Assembly: GCF_009796845.1 (NCBI RefSeq)
Contig: NZ_CP047025.1
Span: 2,666,001-2,730,000 of the forward strand
Origin: Cobetia sp. L2A1
GTDB taxonomy: Bacteria > Pseudomonadota > Gammaproteobacteria > Pseudomonadales > Halomonadaceae
DNA: 64,000 bases
Direction: 5' to 3'
Under the pieces are notes generated by a model, which searched no databases, had not been told where the DNA came from, and saw nothing but the letters and a program-made list of their open reading frames with translations. Positions 43,413-51,685 of this stretch are shown one piece after another; within the stretch, counting starts at the first letter, position 1, and the number at the start of each line of letters is the position of its first letter. Made by a program: the position numbers and the translations under genes.

Positions 43413-44815
43413 GAACTGGCTCCTGTCACCTGATTCAACGAATTCGCGAAGCGCGATGGCATGGTGGTGGGCAGTTTCTGCCGCGAGACATCGATGAAGA
43501 TTTCCATGCTCTCGAGCCAGGCCGCAAATTCAGGTGCGGGCGCCAGACCCAGTACTCGGCGCGCATAGAGCGCGTCATGGAAGGACGTGGTCTGATAATT
43601 GAGCATGATGTCGTCAGACCCGGGGATGCCCATGATGAAATTGCAACCCGCCACGCCCAGCAAGGTCAGCAGAGTGTCCATGTCATTCTGGTCAGCGTCG
43701 GCGTGATTGGTGTAACAGATGTCACAGCCCATCGGCAGGCCGAGCAACTTGCCGCAGAAATGGTCTTCGAGACCGGCACGGATGATCTCCTTGCCGTTGA
43801 ACAGATACTCCGGCCCGATGAAGCCGACCACGGTATTCACCAGCAATGGCGAGAACTTGCGGGCCACGGCATAGGCACGCGCCTCACAGGTCTGCTGATC
43901 CAGTCCGTGATGACCATCAGCGGACAGCGCGCTGCCCTGCCCCGTCTCGAAATACATCACGTTGTTGCCGACCGTGCCGCGCTTGAGCGACAGCGCCGCT
44001 TCATGGGCTTGTGCAAGCACGCTCAGCGAGACACCGAAGCTCTCGTTGGTCGCCTGGGTACCGCCAATGGACTGGAAGACCAGATCCACCGGCGCGCCCT
44101 GCTCGATGCACTCCAGCGTATTGGTGACATGGGTCAGTACGCAGGACTGGGTGGGAATCTCGTACTTGTGAATCACCTCATCCATCAGACGCATCAGCTT
44201 GATGCTCTGGGCGACATTGTCAGTCGCGGGATTGATGCCGATGACCGCGTCACCACTGCCATACAGCAGGCCATCAAGAATACTGGCCGCGATACCGGTG
44301 ACGTCATCGGTGGGATGATTGGGCTGCAGACGAGTGGAAAGATGACCGCTCTGGCCGATGGTGTTGCGAAAGGCCGTGATGACCTCGCACTTCCTGGCGA
44401 CCAGGATCAGGTCCTGATTGCGCATCAACTTGCTGACCGCGGCCGCCATTTCCGGCGTGATACCGGCACGCACCTGGGCCAGCATCAAGGGCGTCGCCAG
44501 ATCGCTGAGCAGCCAGTTGCGAAAATCGCCGACCGTCATGTGGGAAAGCGGTGCAAAGGCCAGCAGATCGTGATCATCGATGATCAGGCGAGTGATCTCA
44601 TCCTGCTCATACGGGATCAGCACATCTTCGAGAAACGTCTTCAGCGGAATCTCAGCCAGACACATCTGGGCGACGACGCGCTCTTCAGCGGTCTCGGCGA
44701 TCACTCCGGCCAGGCGATCGCCCGAACGGGCAGGGGTGGCCTTGGCCATCAGCGTCGCCAGGCTTGCAAAACGATAGCTGCGACTTCCCAGCGTGTAGCG
44801 ATACTCAAGACTCAT
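43409..44815 (-). CDS. eutB: Ethanolamine ammonia-lyase large subunit
   Basis: A 468-residue catalytic subunit. Landmarks include GDAVIGINPATDN, LTHVTNTLECIEQGAPVDLVFQSIGGTQATN, EARAYAVARKF and CYTNHADADQNDMD. AAGGAA lies upstream of ATG 44815. No eutA reactivase, microcompartment shell or acetaldehyde dehydrogenase is adjacent, so acetaldehyde is handled by genes elsewhere or outside this cluster. Confidence 0.96.
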   Translation of the reverse strand: MSLEYRYTLGSRSYRFASLATLMAKATPARSGDRLAGVIAETAEERVVAQMCLAEIPLKTFLEDVLIPYEQDEITRLIIDDHDLLAFAPLSHMTVGDFRNWLLSDLATPLMLAQVRAGITPEMAAAVSKLMRNQDLILVARKCEVITAFRNTIGQSGHLSTRLQPNHPTDDVTGIAASILDGLLYGSGDAVIGINPATDNVAQSIKLMRLMDEVIHKYEIPTQSCVLTHVTNTLECIEQGAPVDLVFQSIGGTQATNESFGVSLSVLAQAHEAALSLKRGTVGNNVMYFETGQGSALSADGHHGLDQQTCEARAYAVARKFSPLLVNTVVGFIGPEYLFNGKEIIRAGLEDHFCGKLLGLPMGCDICYTNHADADQNDMDTLLTLLGVAGCNFIMGIPGSDDIMLNYQTTSFHDALYARRVLGLAPAPEFAAWLESMEIFIDVSRQKLPTTMPSRFANSLNQVTGASS

Positions 44816-44966
44816 GCTTGATTCCTTGCACTGACAAATTCGTGGTATGTGATTAGCAGGAATCAGGCCAATTGATCATCAGGCGAACAATTGCTCGCCG
44901 CAGACCGCGTGCCACGCCTGCGCAATGCCGGCTCTGATCACCAGTAACATCGGCGACCGGGAGGAC

Positions 44967-44978
44967 GTAAACGCTTAC
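44967..44978. promoter_or_regulatory. Near-palindrome upstream of eutB
   Basis: GTAAACGCTTAC, about 150 bp before eutB, has a CG-centred form like LacI-family sites. It is a weak candidate with no linked LacI gene. Confidence 0.25.
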
Positions 44979-45098
44979 TCTGCGCTTGAAGCGATGCCTT
45001 CTTGCACAATCATGGCCACCACAGCACCAAGATGGTGCGCTGATTTTCACCATGAAGTAGCGACCTCGGGTACCTGTTTCATCTCGACAGCCGATGCT

Positions 45099-46031
45099 TC
45101 ACGACGATGCGCCATTCAATTGCGAAATGATCGCTTCACGCTGCTTGAGCGACTCGACCCCTGCCTCACCCAGCTTGCTGGCCACTTCGCTCAAGAGACC
45201 CTCTGCCAGGAACATGAAAGCACTCATGCTGTTACTGTAGAACAGGCTGTGATTGGGCACATGGAAACTGTAAAGCGCCAGCGCTTGCAGGGGTGAACTG
45301 GACGAATCCGTCAGCGCCACCACCTTGATGCCGCGCGTGATGGCTACCTGCGCACAGGTCACCACACTGGGCGTATAAGGGAAGCAGCTCGCTACCACCA
45401 ACACATCTCCCGCCTCCAACTGCGCCAGGGCATCCGCCACGCCCTGCCGGCTGGCATCCAGCGGTGCCACATTGGCGCGCAACATGCCCAGCCCATAGGC
45501 CATGAACAATGCCAGTGAATTGAACTGCCGCATGCCATGTAGCCGAACTCTCGGAGCATCCGCCAACAATCGCGTCACCGCCTCGAATGCCTCTGGGTCA
45601 ATCCTCTCCAGCATCTCGGCGATATTGCCACTCTCCTGACGTGCCAGACGCGTCAACTGTGCCATTGCCGTATTGTCGTCATTGCGAGTCAGCAACTGAG
45701 ATGCCTGCTCACTGTAGAAATGGCGGCCTTCGGTCACTTCGCGCCGAAAGACATCCTGAAACTTGCTGAAGCCGTCATAACCCAGTCGCTGCGCTAGACG
45801 CGAGAAGGTCGAGGCATTCACGCCCAGCAATTCCGCCAGCTGGCTGATGGAAGATACCGCCGTGCGCTGCGGCGACTCGATCAAGCTGCTCAGCACGCGT
45901 CGCGAGCTATTGCCGAGCCGGAGTTCCACCTCACGTCGATCGATTGCCTCCAACAACTGCTTCAGCCCTGAGACCGTGTCAGGTGGCAGTGAGGCAAGGC
46001 GAGTCGAGGACGTGACAGGAGGAGTGGCCAT
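45099..46031 (-). CDS. RpiR/MurR-family transcriptional regulator
   Basis: A 310-residue regulator. An N-terminal HTH_6 domain (AVSSISQLAELLGVNASTFSRLAQRLGYDGFSKFQ, about 58-92) is followed by a SIS domain (about 135-265), including the GDVLVVASCFPYTPSVVT phosphosugar-type loop. ATG 46031 gives MATPPVTSS; a longer frame exists without a ribosome-binding site. It is divergent from the aminotransferase across a region rich in TGCAAA words and lies upstream of eutB on its own strand. SIS regulators usually bind phosphosugars, but amine-related members are also known to me. Confidence 0.88.
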   Translation of the reverse strand: MATPPVTSSTRLASLPPDTVSGLKQLLEAIDRREVELRLGNSSRRVLSSLIESPQRTAVSSISQLAELLGVNASTFSRLAQRLGYDGFSKFQDVFRREVTEGRHFYSEQASQLLTRNDDNTAMAQLTRLARQESGNIAEMLERIDPEAFEAVTRLLADAPRVRLHGMRQFNSLALFMAYGLGMLRANVAPLDASRQGVADALAQLEAGDVLVVASCFPYTPSVVTCAQVAITRGIKVVALTDSSSSPLQALALYSFHVPNHSLFYSNSMSAFMFLAEGLLSEVASKLGEAGVESLKQREAIISQLNGASS

Positions 46032-46172
46032 GAGGAAAATCCTGTAAAGGCTGGTAAGACGCGGCGACAAGGGACACCGCACGCAATGCTTGGAGAGGAA
46101 GGTATCACCTTTGACGCCACGTCTTCCTCACACGAAGACGTAAGCGTCTGGGAGCATTGTTGATCCACATAA

Positions 46173-46221
46173 AATGCAAACATTAATTGCAAAATAAATT
46201 AATGCACCTATTATTTGCATT
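46173..46221. promoter_or_regulatory. Candidate RpiR operator cluster
   Basis: AATGCAAA (46173-46180) and its exact inverse TTTGCATT (46214-46221) flank an AT-rich core with further ATTGCAAAA and TTAATGCA words. It lies between the divergent RpiR gene and the aminotransferase. Confidence 0.5.
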
Positions 46222-46285
46222 ATAGAAACATTCCATTTTGCCTTGCAAGACATCGGTCTCGAGGGGCAAGCCGCCGGAGACCCGC

Positions 46286-47614
46286 ATGAGCCACGTATTC
46301 CATCGCCACCTGAACCAGGACTACCCAACCGCCGTCAAGGGCGATGGCCCCTACCTGATCGACAGCCAGGGACGCCGCTATCTGGATGCCAGTGGCGGTG
46401 CGGCGGTGTCATGTCTCGGCCATAGCGATGGTGACGTCATCAAGGCCATTCAGGATCAGGTCAGCACCATGGCGTACGCGCACAGCTCATTTTTCACATC
46501 AGAGCCCATGGAGGAACTGGCTGACTTCCTGATCGCTCGCGCGCCAGAAGGGCTTGAATCGGTCTACTTCGTCTCGGGAGGCTCGGAGGCCGTGGAGGCC
46601 GCGCTCAAGCTGGCGCGCCAGTACTTCATCGAGGTCGGCCAACCGCAGCGCAAGCATCTGATCGCTCGCCGTCAGAGCTATCACGGCAATACGCTGGGTG
46701 CCCTGGCCACCGGTGGCAATGCCTGGCGCCGCCAGCAATTCGAGCCGCTGCTGATCAACGTCAGCCACGTCAGTCCCTGCTACGCCTACCGTGAGCAAGG
46801 CGCAGATGAGACACCCGAAGCCTTGGGCATTCGCCTGGCCACGGAGCTGGAAGACGAGATCCTGCGCCTGGGTGCCGAGAACGTGATGGCCTTCGTCGCG
46901 GAGCCCGTCGTCGGCGCCACCCTGGGGGCCGTCACGGCGGTACCCGGCTACTTCAAACGTATTCGTGAGGTGTGTGATCGCTACGGGGTACTGCTGATTC
47001 TCGACGAGGTGATGTGTGGCATGGGCCGTACCGGCAGCTTGTTCGCCGCCGAGCAGGAAGGAGTGAGCGCTGACTTGATCACCATCGCCAAGGGGCTGGG
47101 CGCCGGCTATCAGCCGATCGGGGCGACGTTGGTCAGCAAGCGCATCCGCGACGCCATCGCCAATGGCTCCGGCTTCTTCCAGCATGGCCATACCTATATT
47201 GGCCATGCGACCGCCTGTGCGGCGGCCCTTGCCGTACAGAAGACCATCGAATCTCGTGGCCTGCTGGAACGTGTGAATACGCTGGGAGATGGCTTGCAGG
47301 CCCGCCTGCGTGAACGCTTCGCCCATCACGCCAATATCGGGGACATTCGCGGCCGCGGGCTTTTCCAGGGGATAGAGCTGGTCACTGATCGAGAGACGAA
47401 GACCGCCTTTGACCCGGCGCTCAAGCTCCATGCGCGTCTCAAGAAAGCCGCCATGGCCGAGGGCCTGATGTGCTATCCCATGGGGGGCACCATCGATGGC
47501 CGCCAGGGGGATCACATCCTGTTGGCACCGCCCTTCATTCTCGATGACACGCACCTGGACGAGATCACGCTCAAACTCGGCAGCGCGATTGATACGGTAT
47601 TGGCGAGCCTCTAG
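46286..47614 (+). CDS. Class-III pyridoxal-phosphate aminotransferase
   Basis: A 442-residue fold-type I aminotransferase of the omega/aspartate aminotransferase family. Motifs are VYFVSGGSEAVEAALKLARQ, QSYHGNTLGALATGG, the Asp of LILDEVMCGMGRTG and the PLP lysine in ITIAKGLGAGYQPIGA. The substrate is probably an omega-amino acid or diamine. ATG 46286 is preceded by GGAGA; an earlier ATG at 46238 is less well placed. It leads a plus-strand set with a CMD-like gene and a DadA-like oxidoreductase, opposite the RpiR gene. Confidence 0.9.
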   Translation: MSHVFHRHLNQDYPTAVKGDGPYLIDSQGRRYLDASGGAAVSCLGHSDGDVIKAIQDQVSTMAYAHSSFFTSEPMEELADFLIARAPEGLESVYFVSGGSEAVEAALKLARQYFIEVGQPQRKHLIARRQSYHGNTLGALATGGNAWRRQQFEPLLINVSHVSPCYAYREQGADETPEALGIRLATELEDEILRLGAENVMAFVAEPVVGATLGAVTAVPGYFKRIREVCDRYGVLLILDEVMCGMGRTGSLFAAEQEGVSADLITIAKGLGAGYQPIGATLVSKRIRDAIANGSGFFQHGHTYIGHATACAAALAVQKTIESRGLLERVNTLGDGLQARLRERFAHHANIGDIRGRGLFQGIELVTDRETKTAFDPALKLHARLKKAAMAEGLMCYPMGGTIDGRQGDHILLAPPFILDDTHLDEITLKLGSAIDTVLASL

Positions 47615-47740
47615 CGCCATACGGCCACCATCCATTCGGTCGCTCCCCATCCGGTGGCTATCGTCCGGTTGCCATTGAGAGGGCCGCTCAATCGACCAAG
47701 CCCCCTTCTTCCTTCATTATCCGTATGCGGAGTTCACGAC

Positions 47741-48316
47741 ATGGCCATTCATTCCCGTCTCTCCCCCCTTGACGACACCTCGATGAGCGATGCCCAGCGC
47801 GAGGTGCTCAGCGAGATCCTGAGCGGCCCCCGTGGCAATCTCGATGGCCCGTTCCTGGCCTGGATTCACAGTCCGCAACTGGCCAATCACGCGCAACGCC
47901 TGGGAGCCTTCTGCCGCTACGCAACGGGGCTTGAGTTGCGCCTGAGCGAACTGGCCATTCTTGTCACGGCCGCATGGTGGAAATCCCAGGCCGAGTGGCA
48001 GATCCACGCGCCCATTGCACAGCAGGCAGGTCTGTCATCTCAAGTCATCGAGACACTGCGCCTGGAACAGACGCCAGACTTCATCAAGGCCGATGAACAG
48101 CTGATCTATCGCTTTACCCGTGCTCTCTATGAGACGCGGCGAGTCGATGAGGCCGTGTACGCAGAGGCTGTTGCGATGTGGGGGGAGTCGGTCGTCGTCG
48201 AACTGGTCGGTGTGCTGGGCTATTACGCGCTGGTCGCCATGACACTGAATACCTTCGCCGTGCGTCGTGACAGCGCGGCCCCACTTCCGTTTGATGAGCC
48301 CACGCCGACGGCGTGA
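47741..48316 (+). CDS. Carboxymuconolactone decarboxylase-like protein
   Basis: A 191-residue all-helical protein of the CMD/AhpD-like fold. The core LRLSELAILVTAAWWKSQAEWQIHAPIA resembles gamma-CMD, with Glu-Trp-x-x-His. The CxxC of AhpD peroxidase-type members is absent. ATG 47741 has GGAG 10 bases upstream; the longer frame starting at 47654 is unlikely. The role is unknown; it lies between an aminotransferase and a flavin oxidase. Confidence 0.8.
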   Translation: MAIHSRLSPLDDTSMSDAQREVLSEILSGPRGNLDGPFLAWIHSPQLANHAQRLGAFCRYATGLELRLSELAILVTAAWWKSQAEWQIHAPIAQQAGLSSQVIETLRLEQTPDFIKADEQLIYRFTRALYETRRVDEAVYAEAVAMWGESVVVELVGVLGYYALVAMTLNTFAVRRDSAAPLPFDEPTPTA

Positions 48317-48380
48317 ATGGATGATCCATCCTTGCATTTCTACTCATGCAGGCTTGCTCACCTCTCGCCGTCACGGCATT

Positions 48381-48418
48381 CTCGAAAGACACCTCGCCTG
48401 GCGGGGTGTTTTCACGAG
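48381..48418 (+). terminator. Probable terminator after the CMD-like gene
   Basis: A hairpin near 48390-48409 (GACACCTC against GGGGTGT) is followed by TTTT. It would end the aminotransferase-CMD transcript and separate the downstream oxidoreductase. Confidence 0.6.
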
Positions 48419-48528
48419 TGGGCGTGTCATGGACGCGAATTCTCAAGCGTTCACATGAGCCTCCCGCCGCTTTCACCGTTCTGATGGCCCCCATCAAGAT
48501 TTTCTGACAACAACAAGGAAAGCCATTC

Positions 48529-49773
48529 ATGAGTGATGTTGAACGCACCGAAGTCGCCGTCATTGGCGCAGGAGCCGTCGGTGTTGCCTGTGCCTTGTGG
48601 TTACGTCGCGCAGGGCATGAAGTCACCCTGATTGAGCGCGAGACGATCGCCAGCGGCACCTCCTACGGCAACGCCAGCACCCTGGCAGATTATGGATGTC
48701 TCCCCATCGCACGACCGGAAATATGGGGCAGTATCCCCACCTTGCTGTTCTCGCCCGCCTCCCCCTTCGTCATCAACTGGAGTCGAGTGCCACGCCTCTC
48801 ACCCTGGTTGATGCGCTTTCTGGGCCAGTGCAACGCCACCCGTTTTCGTGCCAACAGCGAGGTGCTCGCCCAACTCTTGAGCAGCGCCTACGACGATTAT
48901 CAACCGCTGTTCGATGAGACACCGGATGCCACTTCACTGATTCAGCGCCGTGGGTGCCTGTATTCCTATGGTGAGGCCAAAAACCTGAACGCCGCGCACG
49001 GCGATATCACGCTGCGTGAGCAACTGGGGATTCAGCAACAGGTGCTGTCGGCAGAGGAAATGGTCGCGCTGGAACCGGCGATGGAGGGGCATACCGCAGG
49101 GGGGATTCTCTTCCCGAGCTCAAGCCACCTGGATGACCCGCAGGTCTTCGTCGAGACATTGGCAGCACCGCTGCTCAATGAGGGCCGTATGGTGCAGGCC
49201 GAAGTGGAATCACTGACGCAACGCAGCGATGGTCTGTTGCTGCGCTACGCGGACGGTCGCACGCTGCTGGCAGACCGCGTGGTACTGGCGAGTGGTGCCT
49301 GGTCGGCAAAGCTCGCCCGTCAGGTGGGAGACCGCATCCCGCTGGATACCGAACGCGGCTATCACATCGAATTTGATCTGGAAGAGTCGCCGCTGACGCG
49401 CCCGACATGCCCCGTGGAAAGTGCCTTCTACATGACACCCCTAAAGGGCCGTCTGCGGGCAGCGGGCACCGTCGAGCTGGGGTCGCTCAACGATCCCGCC
49501 AATCCTGCGCGGTTGCGCTATATCGAAGCAGGCGTGCGCAATATCCTGGGGCTCAAGGAAGAAGTGTCGCGCAGCTGGCTGGGCTTCCGCCCGACCCTGC
49601 CGGATTCACTGCCGGTCATCGGCCCCTCCCCGCGTGAACCACGCCTGATCTATGCTTTCGGCCATCAGCACATCGGCCTTACACTGGCAGGCGTGACGGG
49701 GCGTCTCGTAACGGAGTGTTTAGCCGGAAGCTCACCAGAGTGGCTAAAATCCTGCTCAGTAGAACGTTTCTAA
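48529..49773 (+). CDS. DadA-like FAD-dependent amine/D-amino-acid oxidoreductase
   Basis: A 414-residue DAO-family flavoprotein with VAVIGAGAVGVACALWLRRAGHEVTLIER (9-37) and a C-terminal SWLGFRPTLPDSLPVIGPSP with GHQHIGLTLAG, the usual DadA-type closing. It deaminates a D-amino acid or secondary amine, giving electrons to the respiratory chain. AAGGA lies before the ATG. Probable membership of the same regulatory unit as the aminotransferase is inferred from orientation. Confidence 0.88.
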   Translation: MSDVERTEVAVIGAGAVGVACALWLRRAGHEVTLIERETIASGTSYGNASTLADYGCLPIARPEIWGSIPTLLFSPASPFVINWSRVPRLSPWLMRFLGQCNATRFRANSEVLAQLLSSAYDDYQPLFDETPDATSLIQRRGCLYSYGEAKNLNAAHGDITLREQLGIQQQVLSAEEMVALEPAMEGHTAGGILFPSSSHLDDPQVFVETLAAPLLNEGRMVQAEVESLTQRSDGLLLRYADGRTLLADRVVLASGAWSAKLARQVGDRIPLDTERGYHIEFDLEESPLTRPTCPVESAFYMTPLKGRLRAAGTVELGSLNDPANPARLRYIEAGVRNILGLKEEVSRSWLGFRPTLPDSLPVIGPSPREPRLIYAFGHQHIGLTLAGVTGRLVTECLAGSSPEWLKSCSVERF

Positions 49774-49827
49774 GCAGGCGATATCAGCGAGAGTGATACA
49801 GACTCGCCATGCATGACGTCAGGCGAT

Positions 49828-50949
49828 TCAGCGTACGTTCAGTGCCGCGTCCTTCGCGGACGACAGGCGCGTGAGCAGCTCGCGCCATTGCGTGCAGAGC
49901 GTGTCTGCGTCGTAACGTGCAGCATTTTCCCGTGCCAGTGCCGACATCGCGTCGCGCTGGTCGGGGTTGCCTATCAATTCGCTGACGGCATGCGCCAGTG
50001 CTTCAGCATCATCCACCTTGACCAGCACGCCGCTTCCGCAGGCCAGGATCTCGGCAGGCCCCGTTTCACAGTCGGTGGAGATGACTGGCAGGCCGAAGAA
50101 CTGCGCCTCAAGCAGCGTCATGGGCAGTCCCTCCCAACGCGAGCTCATCGCGAATAACGCCGCCTGTCGATATTCGACCTCTACCGCAGAGGTGCGACCG
50201 ACAAAGACGACGCTGTCATTGAGACCCAACGTCTTGGCCTGCGCCTTGAGACTGGCTTCATCCTCGCCCCATCCCACGATGCGCAGCTGCCAGTCAGGGT
50301 GCTGTCTCGCGACAATCGCCCAGGCGCGCAGCAGCACATCGAAGCCCTTCTGCTCGGTCAATCGGCCGACGGCCAGCACAACCCTAGAGGTGCCTGGGTC
50401 CGTGGCTGTTACATCCGGGCCAGGCAAGGCAAAGCGCGGCACCGGATTCCAGATCGCCTGCACTTTATTGCCGATGCGATACCGCTCTTGCCAGGCAACG
50501 GCATCACGCTCCGTGAGCACCACAATGGAATCCGCCAGGCGAACTGCCGCTGAACGCCCTATCGAGCGCAAACGCGAGCCATGATTGGTGGAGAGATTGA
50601 AATGCTCCCAGCAAATCATGCGGGCACGAATAAACGGCGCCCAAGGCGCGCAGAACGCAAATAATACCGAATCCACCAGTACCACCACATCCGCCTGTTG
50701 GCTGCGTATCTTGGACAACAGTGCTGAACTGATCCCGAGGGAACGCCGTGCACCACCCTGCGCCTCCTTGAGCCCCAGTGCAGAGGTGGTAACACCAGAT
50801 TCCAGGTGGAAGGACGTCGTTGCCGGGCCGAACAGACTGGCAATGGCCACATCATGCCCCGCCCGTACCAGACCACTGCCTATCTCACACGTGACACGCT
50901 CGGTACCTCCATCGCTGGAAAGATTGCCGACGATAAACAGAATCTTCAT
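49828..50949 (-). CDS. Glycosyltransferase family 4
   Basis: A 373-residue GT-B transferase. The N-terminal domain starts ILFIVGNLSSDGGTERVTCEI, and the C-terminal domain has VVLAVGRLTEQKGFDVLLRAWA and the nucleotide-sugar-binding SSRWEGLPMTLLEAQFFGLPVI (E-x7-E). It adds a sugar to the exopolysaccharide repeat unit on the cytoplasmic face. It is last in the minus-strand exopolysaccharide locus, after the zinc-ribbon gene and its terminator, so it has its own promoter or relies on readthrough. Confidence 0.9.
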   Translation of the reverse strand: MKILFIVGNLSSDGGTERVTCEIGSGLVRAGHDVAIASLFGPATTSFHLESGVTTSALGLKEAQGGARRSLGISSALLSKIRSQQADVVVLVDSVLFAFCAPWAPFIRARMICWEHFNLSTNHGSRLRSIGRSAAVRLADSIVVLTERDAVAWQERYRIGNKVQAIWNPVPRFALPGPDVTATDPGTSRVVLAVGRLTEQKGFDVLLRAWAIVARQHPDWQLRIVGWGEDEASLKAQAKTLGLNDSVVFVGRTSAVEVEYRQAALFAMSSRWEGLPMTLLEAQFFGLPVISTDCETGPAEILACGSGVLVKVDDAEALAHAVSELIGNPDQRDAMSALARENAARYDADTLCTQWRELLTRLSSAKDAALNVR

Positions 50950-50987
50950 TTTTCATGCGCTCCATGCGTGAAAAAGGGGCGCGCGGA

Positions 50988-51029
50988 TGATCCAGACGAA
51001 CTGATCCAGACGAACTGATCCAGACGAAC
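50988..51029 (+). repeat. Three perfect tandem copies of a 14-bp repeat
   Basis: TGATCCAGACGAAC is repeated three times without mismatch, just upstream of the GT4 gene start. A fourth degraded start (GGATTCAG) follows. Confidence 0.85.
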
Positions 51030-51092
51030 GGATTCAGCTGAGCTCTGATGCAATCACTAGAGGGCACCAGACATGTCTATCTCCGGCGCAGA

Positions 51093-51125
51093 AAAAACCC
51101 GCCATCGACTAGGGTCGGTGGCGGG
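51093..51125 (-). terminator. Rho-independent terminator after the zinc-ribbon gene
   Basis: Stem CCCGCCATCGA/TCGGTGGCGGG with loop CTAGGG. Read on the minus strand it is followed by TTTTTTC, a proper U-tract. Confidence 0.9.
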
Positions 51126-51170
51126 ATAGAGTGTAGGAAAGTCTAACAGCGGGAAGTACGAGAAAGTTAC

Positions 51171-51392
51171 TTACGAACGTCTCTGTGCAGATGAGCGTTT
51201 CGAGTCTGAATTTTCACCGTCGAGCTCACGCTTCGTACCCGTGCGCAATGCTTCTGTGGAGACCTGATGAATGATACCGCAGTCTTCACAATGGTACTGA
51301 GGCGCATGGCCAGCCAATCGCTGCCACCATTGACGCTTGACACGATGCACGCTGGCGCCCCCACATTGGGTGCAGAAACGATATCCATTCAT
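51171..51392 (-). CDS. Small zinc-ribbon protein, function unknown
   Basis: A 73-residue protein with two CxxC knuckles, Cys7-x2-Cys10 and Cys35-x2-Cys38, consistent with a single zinc ribbon. A basic, serine-rich tail follows. ATG 51392 gives MNGYRFCTQCGG, a natural start; the frame continues 13 codons upstream. A canonical terminator sits directly downstream, which supports a real transcript. It interrupts the run of exopolysaccharide glycosyltransferases. The role is unknown. Confidence 0.7.
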   Translation of the reverse strand: MNGYRFCTQCGGASVHRVKRQWWQRLAGHAPQYHCEDCGIIHQVSTEALRTGTKRELDGENSDSKRSSAQRRS

Positions 51393-51685
51393 GATGACTC
51401 TCTGCTCTCTATTCTCTGTAATTACGAGCACGCCTCTGGATCGCGTGTATCACTCCAAGGCTCGTAACGTGACGAGGAGAATGACGGCATGGTCAAGACC
51501 AGGTGCAAAGTCTGGGGTCTTGATGGCATGGACCGATGACGTGCTTTCATAAATTACATATAAGGAATGTCGCTAGTATGCGCGATTTATCCAACCCTGG
51601 TTCATGATATTCACCCCACTGTCGAGACGTAATTTCATCATCCTCTCAGCGACCCAAGTGATGATGACACGCCAATCGAGAGCTA

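Noticed and set aside
40987..44815. Ethanolamine microcompartment locus
   Set aside because: No shell-protein or EutE/EutD-like genes lie on either side.
44816..45098. Cobalamin riboswitch before eutB
   Set aside because: No B12-box-like conserved core was recognised; only a weak hairpin and a near-palindrome are present.
50988..51029. CRISPR-like array
   Set aside because: Units are 14 bp, directly adjacent with no spacers, and there are no cas genes.
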